Of a stretch of DNA of 9,935 bases, positions 1-6,795 are shown piece by piece. The position numbers and the translations under genes were made by a program. Origin of the DNA: an uncultured Alphaproteobacteria bacterium (GTDB taxonomy: Bacteria; Pseudomonadota; Alphaproteobacteria; RUG11792). The number at the start of each line of letters is the position of its first letter. The stretch's first letter is position 1. The stretch lies in the NCBI GenBank assembly GCA_958448685.1, contig CAUDEV010000044.1:1-9935 (forward strand), given 5' to 3'. The notes beneath the pieces were generated by a model. It ran no database searches, had not been told where the DNA came from, and worked only from the letters and a program-made list of their open reading frames with translations.

Positions 1-80
1 TGACGAAATGGGAGTAAATCAATAAAATCGTTTCCACCTTTCGAAAATATAATATAGATTATATAAGAGTCATATGGAGA

Positions 81-127
81 GCACGCGACGTGTGGTATAC
101 TCTTATATTTTACCACACGTCGCGCGC
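81..127. repeat. GC-rich inverted repeat / strong hairpin
   Basis: The left arm GCACGCGACGTGTGGTA (81-97) and right arm TACCACACGTCGCGCGC (111-127) are inverted repeats of 17 bp with a single mismatch; the inner 14 bp pair perfectly around a 13-nt loop (98-110). The arms are about two-thirds G+C in a very AT-rich stretch. No T-tract follows the hairpin on either strand, so it does not look like an ordinary intrinsic terminator. In addition ATATAAGAGT (61-70) is the exact reverse complement of ACTCTTATAT (99-108) inside the loop, which gives an alternative pairing. It may be a regulatory RNA structure, a protein-binding site or a small palindromic repeat element; the sequence alone does not decide. 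Confidence 0.75.
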
Positions 128-184
128 CTGAATACCCCCTTATACTTTCAGCATATATCTCGCCGTTCTCACATGTCAAATTTT

Positions 185-214
185 AAAAAGTCCCATAAAA
201 TTTTAGGGATTTTT
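185..214. terminator. Weak bidirectional terminator-like palindrome
   Basis: The segment AAAAA-g-TCCC-a-TAAAATTTTA-GGGA-TTTTT is symmetric apart from two unpaired bases (g190 and a195). It ends in a T-run on both strands, as expected of a bidirectional rho-independent terminator, but the stem has only four consecutive G/C-containing pairs. It may end transcription coming from the left of the window before the mlaE promoter. Low G+C stems of this sort also arise by chance in AT-rich DNA. Confidence 0.4.
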
Positions 215-499
215 ATGACGGGATCTAAACATTAACTAGAAATGATATTCTCGAAAAAATAAATACCTGAACAACTATATAGCACAGTATCATAATTTTA
301 TTAAAAACGAATCAAACCAACATTGGTTTCAAAAATTTTAACTTTATTCGAAGGAATATTGCTCGTATTGAACTTGTTAAAATGATTCAAAACGCCAATT
401 TTTTTCATAATTAGTCTAAAATTACTAACTTTACTTTTTTCTTACTCGATAAATCTTTAGGAACTAGCGGCTTGATAAGCATTTTGCAATTTCTCCGGT

Positions 500-528
500 T
501 TGCCAAAGAAATAAATTTGCAGTATAAT
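500..528 (+). promoter_or_regulatory. Sigma-70 promoter for the mlaEF-HD operon
   Basis: A -35 box TTGCCA (500-505, five of six to TTGACA) is followed by a 17-nt spacer and a perfect -10 box TATAAT (523-528). Transcription should start near 535, leaving a leader of only about 23 nt before the mlaE start at 558. This is the best promoter in the window by match to consensus. Confidence 0.75.
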
Positions 529-557
529 ATTAATATGAAACTGATTTTTGATTATGT

Positions 558-1322
558 ATGTTATTAGTAAAAATTGGAAGGATGTTTATTAATTTTCTTT
601 CGTCGATTGGTAACGTCACTTTATTTTTGATCAGATCAATTTCATTTGGATTTATTCCTCCTTATTATTGGCGACAGATTTTGCAACAAGCTATACAAAT
701 CGGATATTTCTCGCTTCCTGTTGTTGGAATGACTGCTATATTCACAGGTATGGCCATGACTTTGCAGTGTTATGCAGGATTTTCAGAGTTTACTGCGGAA
801 AATGCGATTCCATCAGTTGTTATGATAGCGATGACAAGAGAATTAGGTCCGGTTTTGACAGCGCTTATGGTTGCAGGAAGACTCGGTGCCTCTATGACAG
901 CTGAAATAGGAACTATGAAAGTTACAGAGCAAATAGACGCTTTGACGACACTTTCAGTCAACTCATATAAATACTTGGTATTTCCGAGATTATTAACTGG
1001 AACTATTCTCCTTCCGTTTTTGGTTTTTATAGATGATGTCATAGGAATTCTTGGTGGATATATAGTTGGAGTTTATTATTTGAATTTCAATGCAGCTAAT
1101 TATATAAGAAATACGTTTGAAGCAATGGTTGCATGGGATGTTATTTCAGGATTAATAAAAGGCGCTGTTTTTGGATTTATTATTTGTTTGATGGGATGCT
1201 ATCAAGGATATAATTCTAAAAGAGGAGCAGAAGGAGTAGGAAGATCCACGACAAATTCCGTTGTCGCATCATCTATTTTGATTTTGCTTCTTGACTGTAT
1301 CTTAACTTTCGTTTTGTTTTAG
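558..1322 (+). CDS. mlaE: MlaE-type ABC transporter permease (lipid asymmetry / Mce-linked)
   Basis: Inner-membrane permease of the Mla (maintenance of lipid asymmetry) ABC transporter, which moves phospholipid between inner and outer membranes. The 254-residue length is normal for the MlaE/YrbE family. Seen in the sequence: several hydrophobic segments, and the family's central conserved block, ELGPVLTALMVAGRLGASM followed by TAEIGTMKVTEQIDAL, in the first half of the protein. The C-terminal stretch GVGRSTTNSVVASSILILL is also typical. The start at 558 is preferred because the N-terminus MLLVKIGRMFINFLSSIGN lines up with what I remember of rickettsial homologues; an internal ATG nine codons in would remove that part. 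No Shine-Dalgarno sequence precedes the start. mlaF follows after 8 nt. No mlaD, mlaC or mlaB is adjacent, so the periplasmic partners must lie elsewhere. Confidence 0.95.
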   Translation: MLLVKIGRMFINFLSSIGNVTLFLIRSISFGFIPPYYWRQILQQAIQIGYFSLPVVGMTAIFTGMAMTLQCYAGFSEFTAENAIPSVVMIAMTRELGPVLTALMVAGRLGASMTAEIGTMKVTEQIDALTTLSVNSYKYLVFPRLLTGTILLPFLVFIDDVIGILGGYIVGVYYLNFNAANYIRNTFEAMVAWDVISGLIKGAVFGFIICLMGCYQGYNSKRGAEGVGRSTTNSVVASSILILLLDCILTFVLF

Positions 1323-1330
1323 AGGCTTTT

Positions 1331-2092
1331 ATGGAATTTGTGATAGAAGTTGAAAACTTAACAAAATCTTTCGGAAAAAACAAAGTTCTTCAAGGTGTAA
1401 ACTTACGTTTATCAAAAGGAGAATCATATGTCATTATAGGGGGATCTGGATCAGGAAAATCAGTTTTAACAAAATGCATCTTGAGATTATTAGAACCAGA
1501 TTCTGGAACTATAAAATTCAATGGAAAAGATATAACAAATATTTCTCAAAAAGAGTTATTTAAAACCAGATTGAAATGTGGAGTTCTCTATCAAGGAGGT
1601 GCTCTTTTTGATAGTATGAATGTGATTGATAATGTTTCGTTTGGGTTGGTGTATGGCTATGGAATGCCTGTTAAAGATGCATATAAAGTGGCAATAGAAA
1701 AACTTGAAGCTGTTGATTTGAGTGAAGACATTGCAAAGATATTTCCTTCAGAACTATCAGGAGGAATGCAAAAAAGAGTTGCATTAGCAAGGGCTATCGC
1801 TACGGATCCGAATATCATATTTTTTGATGAACCAACAACTGGTCTCGACCCTATTACTAGCGGAACAATAAATGACCTTATTGTGAGATGTACAAAAGAT
1901 ATGCGAATATCAGCGATTTCGATTACTCATGATATAAATAGTTTGAAACACATTAGTGACCGCGTTGGTCTTTTATATAATGGAAAAATTATCTGGGAAG
2001 GAACAAATAAGGACTTGCTCACAACAGATAATCCATATATAGTTCAGTTTATTAATGGTAATCCAAATGGTCCTTTTACTAATCAGGATTAA
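1331..2092 (+). CDS. mlaF: MlaF-type ABC transporter ATP-binding protein
   Basis: Cytoplasmic ATPase that powers the MlaE permease. All ABC hallmarks are visible in the 253 residues: Walker A GGSGSGKS (37-44), Q-loop glutamine 88 in LYQGGALFDSM, signature LSGGMQKRVALARA (about 142-155), Walker B IIFFDEPTTGLDP with D166 and E167, and the switch histidine H200. GALFDSM after the Q-loop and the C-terminal FINGNPNGP are characteristic of the MlaF/Mce-associated subfamily rather than amino-acid or metal importers. AGAGG (1321-1325), overlapping the mlaE stop codon, gives a ribosome-binding site 5 nt before the ATG, so the two genes are probably translationally coupled. The protein is intact, with no missing catalytic residue. 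Confidence 0.95.
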   Translation: MEFVIEVENLTKSFGKNKVLQGVNLRLSKGESYVIIGGSGSGKSVLTKCILRLLEPDSGTIKFNGKDITNISQKELFKTRLKCGVLYQGGALFDSMNVIDNVSFGLVYGYGMPVKDAYKVAIEKLEAVDLSEDIAKIFPSELSGGMQKRVALARAIATDPNIIFFDEPTTGLDPITSGTINDLIVRCTKDMRISAISITHDINSLKHISDRVGLLYNGKIIWEGTNKDLLTTDNPYIVQFINGNPNGPFTNQD

Positions 2093-2094
2093 AT

Positions 2095-2676
2095 ATGATA
2101 GAGTATTTTCTGCCTAAAAATACTGAGTTAAATCTAAATAATTTAAGAACCATTTCTCATTCGAAAACAGTGGCAAATGCAGCAAAATTAATCTCAAAGA
2201 AAACTAAAATTTTGGATCCTGAAAAAGCTTATACATATGGTTTATTACACGATATTGGGAAGTTTTACCTACATAAGAATGAAACATATAAGCATCCAAG
2301 AAAGGGATATGAACTTTTGAGAAATAGTTATCCAAAAGTTGCAGATATTTGTATTTCTCATGCATTTCCTGATTTTAATTCATATAAGCATATACTTAAC
2401 TATTGTAAAAAAGATAAGATCGAAGCAGAACGCGTTTCAAGTATTTTAAAAACTGTTAAGAAAAACGATTATATGGAATTAATACAGCTCTGTGATAAAC
2501 TTTCGACTTTAAACGGATATATCTCAATAGAATCAAAATTAGAGTGGTATCAAAATAACTATAATATCAGTTTAGCTGAACTAAACACTTGTTATTTATT
2601 TCCATTGCGAAATCTAAAGAACAAATTTGATTTGTTATCCGGATGTAATATTTATGACATTTTGAAAATATCATAA
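2095..2676 (+). CDS. HD-domain metal-dependent phosphohydrolase, third gene of the mla operon
   Basis: A 193-residue soluble protein with an HD-superfamily pattern: H22 (in TISHSKTVANAA), the doublet H52-D53 in YGLLHDIGKF, H67 in KHPRKGYELL, H89 in ICISHAFP and D134 in LIQLCDKLS. These are the metal ligands expected of a phosphohydrolase. From memory, the order GLLHDIG...SHAFP...DYMELIQLCD...IE resembles a group of HD proteins common in clostridia and other Firmicutes; its substrate is not known to me. The start lies 2 nt after the mlaF stop, with AGGA (2085-2088) six nt upstream, so it is cotranscribed and probably coupled to mlaF. No membrane segment or signal peptide is visible. The 3' end overlaps the end of pntB on the other strand by 6 bp (2671-2676). 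Its role beside a lipid transporter is unexplained. Confidence 0.85.
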   Translation: MIEYFLPKNTELNLNNLRTISHSKTVANAAKLISKKTKILDPEKAYTYGLLHDIGKFYLHKNETYKHPRKGYELLRNSYPKVADICISHAFPDFNSYKHILNYCKKDKIEAERVSSILKTVKKNDYMELIQLCDKLSTLNGYISIESKLEWYQNNYNISLAELNTCYLFPLRNLKNKFDLLSGCNIYDILKIS

Positions 2677-4083
2677 ATCTTTTATGGCTTTAAGTAATTC
2701 TTCAGAGACCTTTTTAGCATCTCCTAAAATCATCATTGTATTGTTTTGATAGAATAAAGAATTGTCTATGCCAGCATATCCTGAACCCAAAGATCTTTTT
2801 ATAAAAAATACTGTTTTAGCTTTTTCAACATCAAGAACAGGCATACCATAAATAGGAGAGGAAGGATCATTTTTTGCTGCTGGATTTGTTATATCATTTG
2901 CTCCAATAACAATAACAATATCTGTTGAGCCAAACTCATGATTAATTTCATCTCTTTCAAATACATCTTCATATGGAATGTTGGCTTCTGCTAATAAAAC
3001 ATTCATATGTCCTGGCATTCTTCCGGCAACTGGGTGAATTGCATATTTCACAGATGTTCCTGAAGATTTTAAATTATCCGCCAACTCTTTTATGACATGC
3101 TGTGCTTGAGCAACAGCCATTCCATATCCGGGAACAATTATAACGGAATCTGCATTTTTTATAATAAATCCGGCATCTTCAGGAGTACAAATTTTTACAT
3201 TTCCTTTTGTATTCACAGATTTGGAAATTGTTTCATTTTTGGAACCGTTTTGAAATATGACATTCAAAAGCGACCTGTTCATTCCTTTACACATAATATG
3301 GCTTAGAATGGCTCCTGAAGTTCCAACTAATGATCCAACAATTATTAACAAATCTTTTTCAAGAGAAAAACCAATACCAACTGCAGCCCATCCTGAATAG
3401 GAGTTTAACATGGATATCACAACAGGCATATCAGCTCCTCCTATTGGAATTATCAATAAATACCCTATAAGAAATGAAGCGAAAATTATATAAGAAAATA
3501 AATCTGTATTTTGATAAATTGAGAAGCAATAAATCATAACCAATATCAGAATTCCTAATCCTAAATTTATTTTATTTTGTCCAGGATATCGAACAGGTTT
3601 TCCACTTATTATTCCCTGAAGTTTTCCGAAAGCAACAATTGATCCACTGAATGTTATTGCTCCAATTGATGCTCCCAAGGACATTTCTATTATATTGATT
3701 ATAGGAAGTTTTTCGTTTATTAATACGATTCCAAAAGTTTCAGGAGAACAAAATATAGAACACGCAATGAAAACCGCAGCTAATCCAACCAAACTATGAA
3801 ATGCAGCTAATAATTGAGGAAGAGATGTCATATCAATTTTCTTCGCAATATAAAACCCAATTGTTCCAGCTGTGATAATCGCGAATACAACAATCAGCAA
3901 AAATGAATTTCCAATTAAGGAATGATTGAAAAAACAAAAAGAAGGAACAATTGCTAATGCCATTCCAAGCATTCCATATTTGTTTCCTTTTTCAGCAGTT
4001 GATGCAGAAGAAAGTCCTCTAAGAGCTAGTATAAATAAGACAAAAGCAAGAATTGTTGAAATCCCAAAAATTATTTCTATCAT
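2671..4083 (-). CDS. pntB: NAD(P) transhydrogenase subunit beta
   Basis: Beta subunit of the proton-translocating transhydrogenase, which uses the proton gradient to drive hydride transfer from NADH to NADP+. The 470 residues match the family length. The N-terminal half is a membrane domain of many hydrophobic helices, beginning with a segment near residues 3-22. The C-terminal half is the NADP(H)-binding domain III: PGYGMAVAQAQ (about 318-328), HPVAGRMPGHMNVLLAEA (about 350-367), IGANDITNPAA (about 393-403) and KRSLGSGYAG (about 429-438), all close to the Escherichia coli protein. The start is well supported: AAGGAG sits 7 nt before the ATG, and the gene begins 2 nt after pntA2 stops. It is the last gene of the minus-strand pnt operon; its TGA overlaps the convergent HD gene, leaving no room for a terminator. 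Confidence 0.96.
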   Translation of the reverse strand: MIEIIFGISTILAFVLFILALRGLSSASTAEKGNKYGMLGMALAIVPSFCFFNHSLIGNSFLLIVVFAIITAGTIGFYIAKKIDMTSLPQLLAAFHSLVGLAAVFIACSIFCSPETFGIVLINEKLPIINIIEMSLGASIGAITFSGSIVAFGKLQGIISGKPVRYPGQNKINLGLGILILVMIYCFSIYQNTDLFSYIIFASFLIGYLLIIPIGGADMPVVISMLNSYSGWAAVGIGFSLEKDLLIIVGSLVGTSGAILSHIMCKGMNRSLLNVIFQNGSKNETISKSVNTKGNVKICTPEDAGFIIKNADSVIIVPGYGMAVAQAQHVIKELADNLKSSGTSVKYAIHPVAGRMPGHMNVLLAEANIPYEDVFERDEINHEFGSTDIVIVIGANDITNPAAKNDPSSPIYGMPVLDVEKAKTVFFIKRSLGSGYAGIDNSLFYQNNTMMILGDAKKVSEELLKAIKDL

Positions 4084-4085
4084 AT

Positions 4086-4394
4086 TTATTCTCCTTTATT
4101 TTTCTTTTTTGCAGAGAACATTGTCAACATCCTTTTTGTTAACATGAAACCACCAATAATATTAATCATTGTCAAGAAAACTGCAGCTAAACCGAATAAT
4201 GAACTTGCTGTTACTTCATCAGATTCCAATGAATTTATAAATACTGCATCTAAAGCAACTATTACAATAACACTTGAAATCGCATTTGTGACAGACATAA
4301 GAGGAGCATGAAGAGCTGGACTTACTTTTGATACGACATAATATCCGACAAAACAAGACAGGATAAATATAGTTAATGTTTCAATGCTTAACAT
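4086..4394 (-). CDS. pntA2: NAD(P) transhydrogenase subunit alpha-2 (membrane part)
   Basis: A 102-residue, almost wholly hydrophobic protein with about three membrane helices. It corresponds to the C-terminal membrane piece of the single-chain PntA of enterobacteria. The conserved run SPALHAPLMSVTNAISSV (about residues 25-42) identifies it. In alphaproteobacteria such as Rhodospirillum rubrum this piece is a separate gene (pntAB), as it is here. Its ATG overlaps the pntA1 stop by 7 nt (ATGTTAA, 4394-4388), a typical coupling arrangement. The lysine-rich C-terminus probably faces the cytoplasm. Confidence 0.95.
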   Translation of the reverse strand: MLSIETLTIFILSCFVGYYVVSKVSPALHAPLMSVTNAISSVIVIVALDAVFINSLESDEVTASSLFGLAAVFLTMINIIGGFMLTKRMLTMFSAKKKNKGE

Positions 4395-5506
4395 AATTCT
4401 TTTAACCTTTCATTTATAATTTGACCGTTGAATGTTATTAAAGTAGATTTTAATATTTCATCTTCAATGGTTGATAAATCGTTGTTATCCTGAAGTTTTG
4501 ATGCCAGCAATTCAAAAAATGAAAAAATGTTTTTTGCAAATAATCTTGAAGCGTCGAAAGGAATGAGATTTAAGATATTTTCAAAGCCAACTATTTGTAC
4601 CCCATTTTTTTCAATTGAACGACCTAAAATTGTTAATTCACAATTGCCACCAGATTTTGCTGCTAAATCAATGATAACTGATCCGTTTTTCATAGATTCA
4701 ATCATGTCATTTTTTATGATTATTGGAGCTTTTTTGCCAGGAATTTGTGCTGTTGTTATCACAATATCCTGAATAGGCAAAACATCTTTTAATTTTCTCT
4801 CTTGAGCTTTTTTATAATCATCTGACATTTCTTTTGCATACACGCCATCTGTCTTTTCATTTGAATCTACTTCAATAAATTTTGCTCCAAGACTTTCAAC
4901 TTGTTCTTTTGCAGAAGTCCGTACATCAAATGCACTAACTATAGCTCCAAGTCTTTTGGCGGTTGCTATGGCTTGCAAACCTGCAACTCCAGCACCTATT
5001 ATCAAGACCTTTGCCGCTGGAATCGTTCCTGCCGTTGTCATCATAAGCGGAAGTGCTCTGTTCAATATATGTGATGCTTCAATAACTGCTTTGTATCCGG
5101 CCAAACTCGCTTGAGATGAAAGAATATCCATGTATTGTGCTCGGGTTGTCCTTGGTATGAAATCTAAGCTAAAAGAAGTTATGTTCTTTACGTTCATTTC
5201 CTTTATTAAATCAATATTATTAAATGGATCGAGCGCAGCGATTATTGTTGCTTTTTCTTTAACTTTCTCAAGTTTCCCTTTTTTCAAAGGATTAATACTG
5301 AAAATCAAATCAGCTTCGGATATTTCATTTTCTGAAACAATCTTTGCTCCGGAAAGTTCGTATTCCTTATTAGGAAACCCCGAATTGTGTCCCGCATCTT
5401 TTTCAACATAAACTTGATTGGATAGAGCTAATTTCTTCACAATATCAGGAGTTATGGATACTCGATTTTCAATATCTTTATCTTCAGCTGAAATAAATAA
5501 TTTCAT
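4388..5506 (-). CDS. pntA1: NAD(P) transhydrogenase subunit alpha-1, NAD-binding
   Basis: Soluble NAD(H)-binding domain I of the transhydrogenase; with pntA2 and pntB it forms the complete enzyme at the inner membrane. The alanine dehydrogenase/PNT fold is clear: N-terminal MKLFISAEDKDIENRVSITP, RAQYMDILSSQASLAGYKAV (about 122-141), the Rossmann loop GAGVAGLQ (171-178), and the acidic residue D194 in AFDVRTSAKEQVESLGA at the end of the next strand. With the start at 5506 the protein has 372 residues, close to the roughly 384 I recall for R. rubrum PntAA. The open frame extends upstream to a TTG at 5572, but those 22 residues (MFFQSCYVRNN...) look unlike the family, whose members begin with this MK-type strand; I therefore use the internal ATG. 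There is no clear Shine-Dalgarno sequence before it. Confidence 0.93.
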   Translation of the reverse strand: MKLFISAEDKDIENRVSITPDIVKKLALSNQVYVEKDAGHNSGFPNKEYELSGAKIVSENEISEADLIFSINPLKKGKLEKVKEKATIIAALDPFNNIDLIKEMNVKNITSFSLDFIPRTTRAQYMDILSSQASLAGYKAVIEASHILNRALPLMMTTAGTIPAAKVLIIGAGVAGLQAIATAKRLGAIVSAFDVRTSAKEQVESLGAKFIEVDSNEKTDGVYAKEMSDDYKKAQERKLKDVLPIQDIVITTAQIPGKKAPIIIKNDMIESMKNGSVIIDLAAKSGGNCELTILGRSIEKNGVQIVGFENILNLIPFDASRLFAKNIFSFFELLASKLQDNNDLSTIEDEILKSTLITFNGQIINERLKELC

Positions 5507-5524
5507 TTTGTTTTTAGGAAATGA

Positions 5525-5530
5525 ATTATA
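5525..5530 (-). promoter_or_regulatory. Candidate -10 box for the pnt operon
   Basis: TATAAT on the minus strand (5530-5525) would start transcription near 5518, about 12 nt before the pntA1 ATG at 5506. No good -35 hexamer is found at 16-18 nt, so the support is the -10 match and its position only. If real, it also argues that the TTG extension of pntA1 to 5572 is not used. Confidence 0.4.
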
Positions 5531-5863
5531 TTTGTATTTATTATTTCTAACATAACATGATTGAAAAAACAAGGAAAATGTACAAATAGATCATATGGTA
5601 AGAATGTTAAACGACCATAATACAAGTCAACGAAGGTAATGAATTTATGAAAGATTTTGAAAACCTCAAGATTAATTTTACATGAAACACTGGAAAAGTC
5701 TTTGAATAGATATTGAATAGGTTTATCGATAATTATAACTCTTTCCGTCCACATTCTTCCTTGCAAGGCCATATTCCTTTGTTGTATATTATAATGCGCT
5801 AGGGGACTCTTGTCTCATATCTTATGAACTAATACAACAACACAATTTGACTTGATTTTACGT

Positions 5864-5891
5864 TTGATAAAGTTTAATATATAAGTATAAA
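5864..5891 (+). promoter_or_regulatory. Candidate promoter for the exported-protein gene
   Basis: TTGATA (5864-5869) and TATAAA (5886-5891) are separated by 16 nt and would start transcription near 5898, 14 nt before the ATG at 5912. An alternative pair, TTGATT (5852-5857) and TAATAT (5875-5880), has a 17-nt spacer but a poorer -10. Confidence 0.5.
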
Positions 5892-5911
5892 GGTGTTTTT
5901 TAATTGTATTT

Positions 5912-6682
5912 ATGATTAAAAAATTAATTTTATCTATATTAGTTGTAGTAAATTTTTTTGCTACAACTGCAGCCATTGAAACGTGGCGCCCTAGTTCATT
6001 AAATTGTCTTCCAGTTGCCGTCGGAGATTTTGATGCTCCTTTAGTACCATACGCCCATTGTTATCATAGTCCGCAAATTGATCTGCCTAGATTTAGTAAA
6101 GTTATCTCCACACCAAGTGGTTATATAATATTTTCAATACAGCATTTAAGTGACTGTTCAACAAGAGAAGATACGGAACAGAAAAACCCTATTCAATTCA
6201 AACCGCAGTGGAGTATAGCCAGAGGTCTCCCAGATAGTTTTTATTACGAAAGTGATGATAAATATGATATAGGAATACAAGCACATTGCAATATAAGAGT
6301 GATTGATTCTGAAAAAGAAAATGAGATAGAATTTACGGAATACTTTAATTTCCATAATCCCGGGAGCACAGGCGCCGGGCTTGTATCGCCTGATGTAATG
6401 CCTTTAGGATTTGATGGGACAACATCCTATTTAAGTAAAGTTATAGAATATGATGTCAAATATACTGAGGGACGGGGATCTGATTTTGCTAAATTAAAAA
6501 GAGGCACTTGTCAAAAAGGAATTATTTTACTTTTAAATGATGAAGATATGGAAAAATTTACAAAATCCGGTTTAGAACAATCCCCAGCTTTAATTCCTCT
6601 AGCACGTCTACATGATTTTTTGAAAAATATATCCGTAATAAGTGGAAACGAGTCTTTGAAAAGCAAGCTAGGCCTAGCGTAA
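5912..6682 (+). CDS. Exported protein of unknown function
   Basis: A 256-residue protein I do not recognise. The N-terminus is a Sec signal peptide: lysines 3-4, a hydrophobic core of residues 5-17 (LILSILVVVNFFA) and a small-residue end TTAA with probable cleavage after A20 or A21. The mature part has five cysteines (C32, C50, C82, C126, C200), no transmembrane helix and no lipobox. It is rich in aromatic and acidic residues through the middle, with GSTGAGLVSPD near 151-161 and a leucine-rich C-terminal tail. The fold is therefore probably a periplasmic or secreted domain, perhaps with disulfides; the odd cysteine count would leave one unpaired. It stands alone, with its own promoter and a strong terminator, and faces away from pntA1 and towards sulP. 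No Shine-Dalgarno sequence lies at normal spacing; AAGGTG (5890-5895) is too far upstream. It could be lineage-restricted, but I cannot test that. Confidence 0.85.
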   Translation: MIKKLILSILVVVNFFATTAAIETWRPSSLNCLPVAVGDFDAPLVPYAHCYHSPQIDLPRFSKVISTPSGYIIFSIQHLSDCSTREDTEQKNPIQFKPQWSIARGLPDSFYYESDDKYDIGIQAHCNIRVIDSEKENEIEFTEYFNFHNPGSTGAGLVSPDVMPLGFDGTTSYLSKVIEYDVKYTEGRGSDFAKLKRGTCQKGIILLLNDEDMEKFTKSGLEQSPALIPLARLHDFLKNISVISGNESLKSKLGLA

Positions 6683-6696
6683 TTAGAGCCGGTAAT

Positions 6697-6735
6697 TAGC
6701 TCCATAAATCCCGTAAATTTTATGGGGCTATTTTT
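6697..6735 (+). terminator. Rho-independent terminator of the exported-protein gene
   Basis: TAGCTCCATAAA (6697-6708) pairs with TTTATGGGGCTA (6719-6730) over 12 bp, with one G-U pair and a 10-nt loop, and is followed at once by TTTTT (6731-6735). It begins 14 nt after the stop codon. The opposite strand lacks a T-run at the other edge, so it serves only the plus strand. Confidence 0.85.
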
Positions 6736-6795
6736 GACATAGAAAAATGCCGAAGATATGCAAAATGATATCATTCAAATAGTATTTACCTTTAC

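Larger units (their letters stand above)
1..557. other. Non-coding region upstream of mlaE
   Basis: No open reading frame of credible length is visible on either strand. The region holds a GC-rich hairpin (81-127), a weak bidirectional terminator-like palindrome (185-214), a small inverted repeat (314-320 with 323-329, AAACCAA/TTGGTTT) and a near-consensus promoter (500-528) directly before mlaE. The stretch from about 215 to 495 is very AT-rich and shows nothing else I can name. A gene to the left of the window probably ends before position 1. Confidence 0.7.
5507..5911. other. Divergent intergenic region between pntA1 and the exported-protein gene
   Basis: Roughly 400 bp without a gene I can support. 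It should hold the divergent promoters for the pnt operon (candidate -10 at 5525-5530) and the exported protein (candidate at 5864-5891). A perfect 10-bp palindrome CCTTGCAAGG lies at 5759-5768. An open frame on the minus strand (5503-5772, 89 codons) runs through it but overlaps the pntA1 start, has a biased Phe/Ile/Leu-rich composition and resembles nothing I know, so it is not annotated as a gene. Confidence 0.6.

Noticed and set aside
1..37. Short minus-strand open frame from GTG at 37 running off the left edge
   Set aside because: Only about 12 codons are visible; too little to support a gene.
5507..5572. 22-residue N-terminal extension of pntA1 from a TTG codon
   Set aside because: The extra residues do not resemble transhydrogenase, family members begin at the MKLFIS-type strand, and a candidate -10 box lies inside the extension.
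5674..5689. Second, degenerate parS-like site (12 of 16 positions)
   Set aside because: Only one half (ATGAAACA) is good; the core CACGTG is broken to ACATGA and the palindrome is lost, so ParB binding is not expected.
5503..5772. 89-codon minus-strand open frame between pntA1 and the exported-protein gene
   Set aside because: It overlaps the pntA1 start in another frame, covers the likely promoter region, has a biased hydrophobic/aromatic composition typical of AT-rich non-coding DNA, and matches no family I know.
6767..6776. Palindrome ATGATATCAT near the sulP 3' end as a terminator
   Set aside because: No loop and no G/C stem; the nearby T-run on the minus strand follows only a three-base stem, so terminator function is not supported.
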